From NCBI RefSeq assembly GCF_002018875.1, contig NZ_MVOL01000010.1, positions 62,001 to 126,000 on the forward strand: a stretch of DNA of 64,000 nucleotides. Direction: 5' to 3'. This document shows, piece after piece, positions 9,568 through 17,414 of the stretch. Origin of the DNA: Pseudomonas sp. MF4836. GTDB lineage: Bacteria; Pseudomonadota; Gammaproteobacteria; Pseudomonadales; Pseudomonadaceae. The notes beneath the pieces were generated by a model. It searched no databases. It had not been told where the DNA came from and saw nothing but the letters and a program-made list of their open reading frames with translations. The first letter of the stretch is position 1. Each line of letters starts with the position of its first letter. The position numbers and the translations under genes are program-made.

Positions 9568-10612
9568 TTATTCAAAGATCAGCGGGGTAAAGGGGGCCCG
9601 GCGGCCTGAGGTTTCTTCGAACAACTGCGCCAGGTCCGTTTCATCGAGGTCCAGGCCCAGCTCGTCAAGCTCCTCTCGCAACTGTTCGACATCGCCCTCA
9701 ACGATCTGCAACGGCAGGCGGTGATAGGGCCGCGGGTCTTCGCCGTAATACACCTTGGCCGGGCCGAAGGGCACGTCTTCGAGGCGGGCGTAGCCTTCGT
9801 CGTCGAGGCTGCCCTGGCGTTCCGAGCCATCGCTGAAGATCACCCGGTACGCCGCGCCGGACACCGGTTCCAGGTTGCTGTAGTGCAGGTTCAGTTCCAG
9901 CCAGTGGCCGCTGCCCTCGCTGCCTTGATTGAGGTTCTGGGTGGTCTTGGCGCCATCGCTGGCCCCGGCTCCCGGCAGGGCGCCGGGGCGTTGTTGGGAC
10001 TGGGGCTTGAGGAATCGCGCCGGCTCCTGGCTGCCGGTATCGGCTCCCGAACTGTTGCGCTGCACGGCCACCCAGTGGTCGATGCGTTCCTGCAGGGTCT
10101 GGATCAGGAACCTGCTGTGCCCCGTGGCTTCGTTGAGGTTATGGCGGACCATGGTCTGTTGCTGCGGGGTCAGCCCGAGGAAGTGCCGGGACTGTTCCAC
10201 CACCTGCTGCACCAGCAGCATGTCATCCCTCAGGCGTTGCGCGTCGAGGGTCTTCTCCAGCAACTGCTCCGGGCTGGTCTTGATCCGGCAGGCTTCGAGG
10301 CTATAGCGGATCAGATCGAACAGGCTGCGGGCATGGCGTTGGGGGGGCACGGTTGATGGCACGCAGGATCAGCTTGAGGTCCTGGCCCGGGCCGGGGATG
10401 CAGCCCACCAGGGACAAGGCCAGGTCGAAGAAAGCGTCTTCCTCGTCGTCGGCAAAACGCACCGCTTCCAGCTCGAGGATCGCCTGCACCGTGTCGTAGG
10501 CGTTGAGCTCCTGGGTCAGCAGCGGCAACCGTCCACGGTAGATGGCCTTGATCAACTGCTCCTTGGCGTCCTGATAGTCCATCAGCGACTCATCGTAGAG
10601 GTCTTCGCCCAT
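9568..10612 (-). pseudogene. Frameshifted T6SS effector-like gene without a visible toxin domain
   Basis: Two overlapping frames read as one protein if one C is removed from the run of seven C (minus strand; G at 10341-10347). Frame one, from ATG 10612 (GGAG six bases upstream), gives MGEDLYDESLMDYQDAK through SLVGCIPGPGQDLKL and LRAINRAP. Frame two continues QRHARSLFDLIRYSL. The repaired gene would encode 347 aa. The IPGPG region followed by QRHARSLFDLI resembles N-terminal parts of Pseudomonas type VI effectors that I remember carrying PoNe-like nucleases. The C-terminal part (YRVIFSDGSERQGSL, VYYGEDPRPYH) looks like a small beta domain seen in T6SS proteins. No nuclease motif is visible before the stop. 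It may be a true pseudogene, a phase-variable gene, or a sequencing error. Confidence 0.7.
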
Positions 10613-10683
10613 GGCGCGCTCCATCCCTGGAAAAATTCGAGGGCGGATGCTGCCGCAATTGCCCCCGGGCTGCAAGGCCCGGT

Positions 10684-12093
10684 TCAGAAAGAACGGACAA
10701 TCCGCCCCAGGGTTTCCATGGCCCGTTCCATGGCTTCGTCCCATGGGCTGCCGTAGTTCAGGCGGATGCAGTTCCTGAAGCGCTGGGTCGGCGAGAAGAT
10801 CGGCCCCGGGGCGATGCTGATGCCTTGGGCCAGGGCCATCTGGAACAGTTTCAGCGAGTCCATTTGCGGCGGCAGTTCCAGCCACAGGAAGTAGCCTCCG
10901 GCCGGCTGGCTGACCCGGGTCTGGGCCGGGAAGTAGCGGGCAATCGCCGCGAGCATGGCGCTTTGCTGTTCTTCCAGGGCGTAGCGCAGTTTGCGCAGGT
11001 GCCGGTCATAACCGCCGTGCTGCAGGTAGTCGGCGATGGCGGCCTGGGCCGGCATCGAGGCGCACAGCGAGGTCATGAGTTTCAGGCGTTCGATCTTCTG
11101 CGCATAGCGCCCGGCAGCGACCCAGCCGATGCGGTAGCCGGGGGCCAGGCTTTTGGCGAAGGAGCCGCAGTGCATCACCAGGCCTTCGGTGTCGAAGGCC
11201 TTGGCCGGTTTCGGCGCCTGCTGGCCGTAATACAGTTCGGCGTAGACATCGTCTTCGATCAGCGGCACCTGGTGCACCCGCAGCAATTCCACCAGTTCCT
11301 GTTTCTTGGCTTCGGGCATGGTCGCGCCCATGGGGTTCTGGAAGCTGGTCATGCACCAGCAGGCCTTGATCGGATGACGCTCCAGGGTCTGCGCCAGCAC
11401 CCCGAGGTCGATCCCGTCCCGTGGGTGCACGGGGATCTCCACGGCCTTGAGCTTGAGCCGCTCCAGCACCTGCAGGCTGGCATAGAAGGCCGGGGCCTCG
11501 ATCGCCACCAGGTCGCCGGGTTCGGTCACGGCCTGGAGGCACAGGTTCAGGGCTTCCAGGGCGCCGTTGGTGATCAACAGTTCTTCCATGGGCAGCATCA
11601 GCCCGCCGACCATGTAGCGCAGGGCGATCTGGCGCCGCAGTTGCGGGTTGCCCGGGGACATGTCGGTGACCACCATGCGCGGGTCCATCTCGCGGCTGGC
11701 GCTGGCCAGGGAGCGGGCCAGGCGTTGCAGGGGGAACAGGGTCGGGCTGGGGAAGGCCGAGCCGAAGGGCACGGTGGTCGGGTCCTTGATCGAGTCCAGC
11801 ACCGAGAACACCAGTTCACTGACGTCGACTTCGGTGGACTCGCTGACCTGGCTGCTGATCACCGGCTCCGAGAACGGGCTTGGCGCATGGGTGTTGACGA
11901 AGTAGCCGGAACGCGGCCTGGCGCGAATCAGCCCGCGACGTTCAAGCAGGTAATAGGCCTGGAATACCGTGGACGGGCTGACCCCGTAGGTCTGGCTGGC
12001 GTAGCGCACCGACGGCACGCGCTGGCCGGGGCCCAGGACTCCGGAACGGATCAGTTCGGCGATGTCCTCGGCAAATTTTTCGTAGCGTTTCAT
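10684..12093 (-). CDS. MocR/PdxR-type regulator (GntR HTH plus aminotransferase domain)
   Basis: 469 aa. Residues 1-70 form a GntR winged helix (MKRYEKFAEDIAELIRSG, then SVRYASQTYGVSPSTVFQAY). Residues from about 110 form a fold-type I aminotransferase domain. The PLP lysine sits in GSFAKSLAPGYRIGW and PLP-site residues include NPMGATMPEAK and DDVYAEL. MocR proteins usually regulate transcription in response to PLP-bound amino compounds rather than acting as enzymes. No divergent target gene lies directly beside it; ccoG is upstream on the same strand. Confidence 0.88.
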   Translation of the reverse strand: MKRYEKFAEDIAELIRSGVLGPGQRVPSVRYASQTYGVSPSTVFQAYYLLERRGLIRARPRSGYFVNTHAPSPFSEPVISSQVSESTEVDVSELVFSVLDSIKDPTTVPFGSAFPSPTLFPLQRLARSLASASREMDPRMVVTDMSPGNPQLRRQIALRYMVGGLMLPMEELLITNGALEALNLCLQAVTEPGDLVAIEAPAFYASLQVLERLKLKAVEIPVHPRDGIDLGVLAQTLERHPIKACWCMTSFQNPMGATMPEAKKQELVELLRVHQVPLIEDDVYAELYYGQQAPKPAKAFDTEGLVMHCGSFAKSLAPGYRIGWVAAGRYAQKIERLKLMTSLCASMPAQAAIADYLQHGGYDRHLRKLRYALEEQQSAMLAAIARYFPAQTRVSQPAGGYFLWLELPPQMDSLKLFQMALAQGISIAPGPIFSPTQRFRNCIRLNYGSPWDEAMERAMETLGRIVRSF

Positions 12094-12128
12094 CGGTATC
12101 CCGCGATGGACTGAATTCGGATTGCTGG

Positions 12129-12158
12129 TGTGGCGAGGGAGCGGACTCCCTCGCCACA
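12129..12158. repeat. Palindromic GTGGCGAGGGA element, possible terminator of ccoG
   Basis: Perfect 12-base stem: TGTGGCGAGGGA at 12129-12140 and TCCCTCGCCACA at 12147-12158, with six-base loop GCGGAC. This is the widespread Pseudomonas intergenic palindrome of the type GTGGCGAGGGAGCTTGCTCCC. It lies between the ccoG stop and the start of the mocR-like gene. A degraded relative lies at about 8106-8175. Confidence 0.75.
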
Positions 12159-12197
12159 GAGGATCGCTTGCTCAACAAAAGCAGCGCATCTTAAGGC

Positions 12198-13610
12198 TCA
12201 GCGATTCAATGGCGCTACAAAACGGCTTTTGGCCACGCTGTAGACTTCGGGCTGGTCAGTGTCGGTGACTTTGAAACCGATGGTCTGCGAGCTGCTTTGC
12301 GGCTTGTCGGTGATCATGGCCACGGACACCGGGAAGTCGGTGATTTCCCCGGGCGCCAGGCTGAACTCGGTCTTGCCTTGCAGCTTGAAGCCATCGCCGT
12401 CCACCAGTTCGACGCGATAGTCCTGGCGCTGCTGGGTCTTGTTGATGACCTTGAGGCTGTAGATGTTCTCGATCTGGCCTTCGCTGTTCTCGCGGAACAG
12501 CCCACGGTCCTTGCTCACGTCCAGGGACACCATCGGCCGTTCCACCAGGGCCAGGGCCAGGGCGCCGATCATGATCACCAGCACCGCGCAGTAACCGATC
12601 AGGCGCGGTCGCAACAGGTGCGTCTTGCCGCCCTGCAACTGATGCTCCGAGGTGTATTTGATCAGGCCGCGGGGGTAATTCATCTTGTCCATGATCGAGT
12701 CGCAGGCGTCGATACAGGCCGCGCAGCCGATGCATTCCATTTGCAGGCCGTCGCGGATGTCGATGCCGGTCGGGCAGACCTGCACGCACAAGTGGCAGTC
12801 GATGCAGTCGCCGAGGCCAACGTCCGCCGGCTTGACGTCACGCTTGCGCGGACCACGGTTTTCGCCACGGGCCACGTCGTAGGAAATGGTCAGGGTGTCC
12901 TTGTCGAACATCACGCTCTGGAAGCGTGCATACGGGCACATGTGCATGCACACCGCTTCCCGCAGCCAGCCGGCGTTGATGTAGGTGGCGCCGGTGAAGA
13001 ACAGCACCCAGAACAGGCTGACGCCGCCGATCTGCAAGGTCAGCAGCTCTTGGGCCAGGGGCCGGATCGGGGTGAAGTAGCCGACGAAGGTCAGCCCGGT
13101 CATCACGCTGATGCCCAGCCACAGCGTGTGCTTGGCCGCGCGTCGTGCCAGTTTGTTCGGCCCCCAGGGCGCTGCTTGCAGCTTGATCCGCTGGTTGCGC
13201 TCGCCTTCGGTGACTTTCTCGCACCACATGAACAGCCAGGTGAAGGAGCTCTGGGGGCAGGTGTAGCCGCACCAGACCCGGCCGGCGAACACGGTGATCG
13301 CGAACAGGCCGAAGGCGCAGATGATCAGCAACGCCGACAACAGGATGAAATCCTGGGGCCAGAAGGTCGCGCCGAAGATGTGGAACTTGCTTTCGGAAAG
13401 GTCCCAGAGCACCGCCTGGCGGCCGCCCCAGTTGAGCCAGACCGTGCCGAAAAACGCCAGGAACAGAAAGCCGGCGCCGGTCACGCGCAAGGTACGGAAC
13501 AACCCGCTGAAGCTGCGGGTGTGGATTTGGTTGTCGCTGGATTTGGCCTTCATCTTTGGGCGTGAAGGCTCGAATGTTTCTACTAATCGGACGGGGATTC
13601 TATCGCTCAT
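12198..13610 (-). CDS. ccoG: Cytochrome c oxidase accessory protein CcoG (RdxA/FixG)
   Basis: Inner-membrane iron-sulfur protein of about 470 aa involved in copper handling for cbb3-type oxidase assembly. Membrane helices occupy the first half. Cys-rich ferredoxin motifs CIDCHLCVQVCPTG and CIGCAACIDACDS supply two 4Fe-4S clusters, and WCGYTCPQSSFTW is a further conserved Cys pair in a membrane segment. The C-terminal third is an Ig-like periplasmic domain. I start at ATG 13610 (MSDRIPVRLVETF) rather than eight codons upstream. ccoNOPQ and ccoHIS are not in the window; the gene is alone on its strand here. Confidence 0.92.
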   Translation of the reverse strand: MSDRIPVRLVETFEPSRPKMKAKSSDNQIHTRSFSGLFRTLRVTGAGFLFLAFFGTVWLNWGGRQAVLWDLSESKFHIFGATFWPQDFILLSALLIICAFGLFAITVFAGRVWCGYTCPQSSFTWLFMWCEKVTEGERNQRIKLQAAPWGPNKLARRAAKHTLWLGISVMTGLTFVGYFTPIRPLAQELLTLQIGGVSLFWVLFFTGATYINAGWLREAVCMHMCPYARFQSVMFDKDTLTISYDVARGENRGPRKRDVKPADVGLGDCIDCHLCVQVCPTGIDIRDGLQMECIGCAACIDACDSIMDKMNYPRGLIKYTSEHQLQGGKTHLLRPRLIGYCAVLVIMIGALALALVERPMVSLDVSKDRGLFRENSEGQIENIYSLKVINKTQQRQDYRVELVDGDGFKLQGKTEFSLAPGEITDFPVSVAMITDKPQSSSQTIGFKVTDTDQPEVYSVAKSRFVAPLNR

Positions 13611-13817
13611 GGTCTTTCGCTCATCAGCCTCCATCAGGCCGGTGCACTATGACCATCGATCTGTTTGCATAACAGACTCAGCTATTGCATTAAAAAGCGG
13701 ATCAGATGCGCCTTCGGAGGCTGCCTGCGACAACTTGCTGCACCCTGGCAAACTCCCGCTGGCGCGTGGCGCCGAGCCCTAACGCAGGCGTCGGCGCTTG
13801 TCTGTGATCCAGGTCAG

Positions 13818-14051
13818 TCAAATCACCGACTCACTGTCGGTGGCCTTCAGGTGCTTACGGCCGTCGGTAGCGCCTGCTACGGTCAATGCGTCGGCTTCTG
13901 CTTCGGTGATGTATACCCGCTGGCCTTGCAGCTCGACGGCGGACATGGATTTTTCACTGTCGGTGATGATGGTCACTTCGTTGGCGGGCCACTGGCCGCG
14001 GACTTCGTCGGTGTCGATGTAGCAGATCTGGTTTTCGATACGCAGGCTCAT
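13818..14051 (-). CDS. Small acidic protein, DUF3203-like
   Basis: 77 aa, soluble, beginning MSLRIENQICYIDTD and ending with the conserved-looking stretch ITEAEADALTVAGATDG. It resembles the Pseudomonas DUF3203 family as I remember it; function unknown. On its coding strand AAAAAGGACTCGCGCC precedes the ATG, a good ribosome site. It is a single gene, divergent from mgtC. Confidence 0.75.
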   Translation of the reverse strand: MSLRIENQICYIDTDEVRGQWPANEVTIITDSEKSMSAVELQGQRVYITEAEADALTVAGATDGRKHLKATDSESVI

Positions 14052-14266
14052 GGCGCGAGTCCTTTTTCAGGGGTGATACAGGTTAGGGCGCCGCAGCCGG
14101 GCATGGTTCGGTGCAACCGATTAATGGTCATGGTGGGTGCGGGTGCCGTTGCAACTGCACCGCACTTTTTGCCCTGGGCCGCTGTCCATCCTTGGTCGAG
14201 GGCTGCTCGCGTTCAGGTGCCGCACGCCGCCGCTCTCCACACAAATCCCCACACAAGGATCGAATC

Positions 14267-14761
14267 ATGAACGCCTGGTGGCATGAAGTCTGGGTAACCT
14301 TGCAGGCCGAGTTCGCCGATATCGGCGATGCCAGGCAGCTGACACAAATCACCGTGCGCCTGCTGATTGCGGCGACCCTGGGTGGGATTCTCGGGTTCGA
14401 GCGCGAGCACAAGGGCAAGGCCGCCGGGGTACGCACCCATATGCTGGTGGCCCTGGGCGCTGCGTTGTTTGTGCTGGTGCCGCAGATGTCCGGGTCCCAG
14501 GCCGATGCCATGAGCCGGGTGGTACAGGGGGTGATCGCCGGTATCGGTTTTCTCGGTGCCGGGACCATTCTCAAAGGCCGGGAAGACGGCGACGAACAGC
14601 ACGTCAAGGGCCTGACCACCGCCGCCGGGCTGTGGATGACCGCAGCCATCGGGGTCGCTGCGGGGCTGGGGCGCGAGGCCACCGCCGTGCTCAGCACCTT
14701 GCTCGCCCTGGGCGTGTTCAGCCTGATGCCGCGCATCGTGCGCCTGCTGGACAAACCCTAA
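14267..14761 (+). CDS. MgtC/SapB-family membrane protein
   Basis: 164 aa with four predicted membrane segments. The signature is RLLIAATLGGILGFEREHKG, followed by AGVRTHMLVALGAALF, GIGFLGAGTILK and GLTTAAGLWMTAAIG. MgtC proteins help bacteria cope with low magnesium and membrane-potential stress. This short form lacks the C-terminal ACT-like domain of Salmonella MgtC. The start is ATG 14267 with AAGGAT just upstream. No magnesium riboswitch leader was recognised. Confidence 0.87.
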   Translation: MNAWWHEVWVTLQAEFADIGDARQLTQITVRLLIAATLGGILGFEREHKGKAAGVRTHMLVALGAALFVLVPQMSGSQADAMSRVVQGVIAGIGFLGAGTILKGREDGDEQHVKGLTTAAGLWMTAAIGVAAGLGREATAVLSTLLALGVFSLMPRIVRLLDKP

Positions 14762-14889
14762 ACCTATAGCCGCTGCCGAGGCACGAAGCTGCGCTGGCCC
14801 TCAGGCCAGCGCCCGAACGCGGCCCGAGGCAGCGCGACACTGGCCTGCGAACTCAGCCGCTCAGCATCTTCAGCCTAGGTGTCTAAGCT

Positions 14890-15060
14890 TCATCCCCTGG
14901 GCTCGACAATCACCGGCGGCATGGTGCTGGGCGGATCGCCCTTGGGGGGCGGGGTGCTTTCGGGCGGCTCCTGTTCCGGCACCGGTTGCGGTTCGCTGGG
15001 GGGCAGGGTCGGTTGGTCGATGTTCGGATCGGGGGTTTCTGCCGGAATCGGGATATTCAT
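14890..15060 (-). CDS. Small proline-rich protein (56 aa)
   Basis: Found by reading the minus strand directly. It begins MNIPIPAETPDPNIDQ and ends PPVIVEPRG, with roughly two prolines in every five residues and many acidic residues. A near-perfect AGGAGG stands eight bases before the ATG, strong evidence of translation. There is no signal peptide or membrane segment. Similar proline-rich short proteins are common in Pseudomonas but their function is unknown to me. It is divergent from glgE, and the two share the 248-base region 15061-15308. Confidence 0.7.
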   Translation of the reverse strand: MNIPIPAETPDPNIDQPTLPPSEPQPVPEQEPPESTPPPKGDPPSTMPPVIVEPRG

Positions 15061-15215
15061 CGTACTGGCCTCCTTTGTGCTTGGCTTTGCACAGGCTCAT
15101 GGGGTGGACCCTGCGTGAGGCGAATTGATTCCCTGCCGTTGGCGGCGTCCGTCCGGCCGAGTTCATCCGGCGGCGCCACATTCGGCTGAACTTTTAGCGC
15201 GCTGCTCGGTTCGGA

Positions 15216-15237
15216 ACTTAAGTCTCTGAACTTAAGT
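15216..15237. promoter_or_regulatory. Two tandem ACTTAAGT palindromes upstream of glgE
   Basis: ACTTAAGT occurs at 15216-15223 and again at 15230-15237. Each is a perfect palindrome; centres are 14 bases apart and the spacer is CTCTGA. They sit 72-93 bases before the glgE ATG, between the divergent small proline-rich gene and glgE. The spacing would suit a dimeric regulator binding side by side. The regulator is unknown. Confidence 0.35.
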
Positions 15238-15308
15238 GCGCCCGTCTGGGCCACGTGTGAATACATCAGGTACAAGAGCGTCCACGGGGCGTTAAGGGGT
15301 GATGCTCG

Positions 15309-17303
15309 ATGACTGCTGATAAACCGACTGAGCTGCACTACAACCCGCATTTACCGCTGTCACAGGCCTTGCTGCTGCCACGTATCGCCATCGAAAACAC
15401 CGAGCCGGTGATCGATGGCGGGCAGTTTGCGGTCAAGGCGGTCGAGGGCGAGACCATCAACGTGCGCAGCAAAGTGTTCGCTGACGGTCACGACAAGTTG
15501 GCGGTGCGCGTGCGTTGGCGTGCCGAGGGCGATGAGGTCTGGAACAGCCGGGCCCTGGACGACCTGGGCAACAACGGCTGGGGCGGCCAGTTCAGCGTGC
15601 CGACCCAGGGCCTGTATCGATTTTGCATTGAAGCCTGGGTCGATCAGTTCGCCAGCTTCACCTACGAGCTGGAGAAAAAATTCCTCGCCGGGATTCCCGT
15701 CAGCCTTGAGTTGCAGGAAGGCCGCAACCAGGTGCAACTGGCGTTCGAACGCAGCGAGGGCGAGTTGCGCGAGCAGTTGATCGCGTTGCATCACCGGTTG
15801 TCCGGGTTGCTGGAAACCGAGCAGGTGCAGTTGTTCCTGGCCGCGGACAGTGCGGCGCTGATGGCCGAGGCCGACTATCGGCCCTACCTCAGCCTGAGCC
15901 CCGAGTACCCGCTGGACGTCGAACGCTCCCTGGCCCAGTTCGCCAGCTGGTACGAGCTGTTTCCGCGTTCGATCACCGACGATCCCCACCGCCATGGCAC
16001 CTTTAATGATGTGCACTCGCGCTTGTCGATGATCCACGACATGGGTTTTGACGTGCTGTACTTCCCGCCGATCCACCCCATCGGCCGCAGTTTTCGCAAG
16101 GGGCGCAACAATTCCCTGAACGCCGGCCCCGATGATCCGGGCAGCCCCTATGCCATTGGCAGCGAGGAGGGCGGGCATGACGCCATCCACTCCCAGCTCG
16201 GCACGCGCGAAGACTTCCGGCGCCTGGTGGCCGCGGCCGCCGAGCACGGCCTGGAAATCGCCCTGGATTTCGCCATCCAGTGTTCCCAGGATCACCCTTG
16301 GCTCAAGCAGCACCCGGGCTGGTTCAACTGGCGCCCGGACGGCACCATCAAATACGCCGAAAACCCACCGAAGAAATACCAGGACATCGTCAACGTCGAC
16401 TTCTATGCCGCCGAAGCGATCCCCAGCCTGTGGCTGGAGCTGCGGGACATCGTGGTCGGCTGGGTCGAGGAGGGGGTGAAGATCTTCCGCGTCGACAACC
16501 CGCACACCAAGCCGCTGCCGTTCTGGCAGTGGTTGATCGCCGATGTGCGGGCGCAGTACCCGGAAGTGATGTTCCTCGCGGAAGCCTTCACCACCCCGGC
16601 GATGATGGCGCGCCTGGGCAAGGTCGGTTACTCCCAGAGCTACACCTATTTCACCTGGCGCAACACCAAGAGTGAGCTGGCGACCTATTTCACCGAGCTC
16701 AACCAGGCGCCGTGGCGCGAGTGCTTTCGGCCCAATTTCTTCGTCAACACCCCGGACATCAACCCGGCCTTCCTCCATGAGTCAGGGCGCCCGGGGTTCC
16801 TCATCCGTGCCGTGCTGGCAACCATGGGGTCGGGGCTGTGGGGCATGTACTCGGGGTTCGAGCTGTGCGAAGCCGCGCCGGTGCCGGGCAAGGAGGAGTA
16901 CCTGGATTCGGAGAAATACGAGATCCGCCCCCGGGACTTCACCGCGCCGGGCAACATCATTGCCGAGATCGCCCAACTCAACCGCATCCGCCGCCAGAAC
17001 CCGGCGTTGCACAGCCACCTCGGGCTGACGATCTACAACGCCTGGAACGACAACATCCTGTACTTCGGCAAGCGCAGCGCCGATGGCAGCAACTTCATCC
17101 TGGTGGCGGTCAGCCTCGACCCGTTCAACGCCCAGGAAGCTCATTTCGAATTGCCACTCTGGGAGTTGGGCCTGCCCGACGACGCCCAGACCCAGGGTGA
17201 GGACCTGATGAACGGCCACCGCTGGACCTGGTACGGCAAGACCCAGTGGATGCGCATCGAACCGCACCAGCCGTTCGGCATCTGGCGCATCAGCAGCCCT
17301 TGA
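15309..17303 (+). CDS. glgE: Alpha-1,4-glucan:maltose-1-phosphate maltosyltransferase GlgE
   Basis: Cytosolic GH13 enzyme that transfers maltose from maltose-1-phosphate to the non-reducing end of alpha-1,4-glucan, 664 aa, full length. An N-terminal beta domain (residues 1 to about 120) precedes the catalytic barrel. The nucleophile is D396 in IFRVDNPHTKP and the acid/base E425 in FLAEAFTTP, nearly the same spacing as in Streptomyces GlgE (D394/E423). The maltose-phosphate donor comes from the TreS-maltokinase fusion encoded next, and GlgB branches the product. First gene of glgE-treS/mak-glgB, with 111 bases to the next start. Confidence 0.95.
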   Translation: MTADKPTELHYNPHLPLSQALLLPRIAIENTEPVIDGGQFAVKAVEGETINVRSKVFADGHDKLAVRVRWRAEGDEVWNSRALDDLGNNGWGGQFSVPTQGLYRFCIEAWVDQFASFTYELEKKFLAGIPVSLELQEGRNQVQLAFERSEGELREQLIALHHRLSGLLETEQVQLFLAADSAALMAEADYRPYLSLSPEYPLDVERSLAQFASWYELFPRSITDDPHRHGTFNDVHSRLSMIHDMGFDVLYFPPIHPIGRSFRKGRNNSLNAGPDDPGSPYAIGSEEGGHDAIHSQLGTREDFRRLVAAAAEHGLEIALDFAIQCSQDHPWLKQHPGWFNWRPDGTIKYAENPPKKYQDIVNVDFYAAEAIPSLWLELRDIVVGWVEEGVKIFRVDNPHTKPLPFWQWLIADVRAQYPEVMFLAEAFTTPAMMARLGKVGYSQSYTYFTWRNTKSELATYFTELNQAPWRECFRPNFFVNTPDINPAFLHESGRPGFLIRAVLATMGSGLWGMYSGFELCEAAPVPGKEEYLDSEKYEIRPRDFTAPGNIIAEIAQLNRIRRQNPALHSHLGLTIYNAWNDNILYFGKRSADGSNFILVAVSLDPFNAQEAHFELPLWELGLPDDAQTQGEDLMNGHRWTWYGKTQWMRIEPHQPFGIWRISSP

Positions 17304-17414
17304 TCCCGCCTGCCCGGTGCTGGCGCAACCCGCGCGAGCACCGAGAGCAGTGCCAGGGGGAGGTTGACGACCTTCGCGCAGTATCCGGACCCATCACATT
17401 TTCAGGAGTTTCCA

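Noticed and set aside
15214..15249. AlgU-type promoter upstream of glgE (GAACTT present twice)
   Set aside because: No TCTGA-like -10 occurs 16-17 bases after either copy; the GAACTT strings are part of the ACTTAAGT palindromes.
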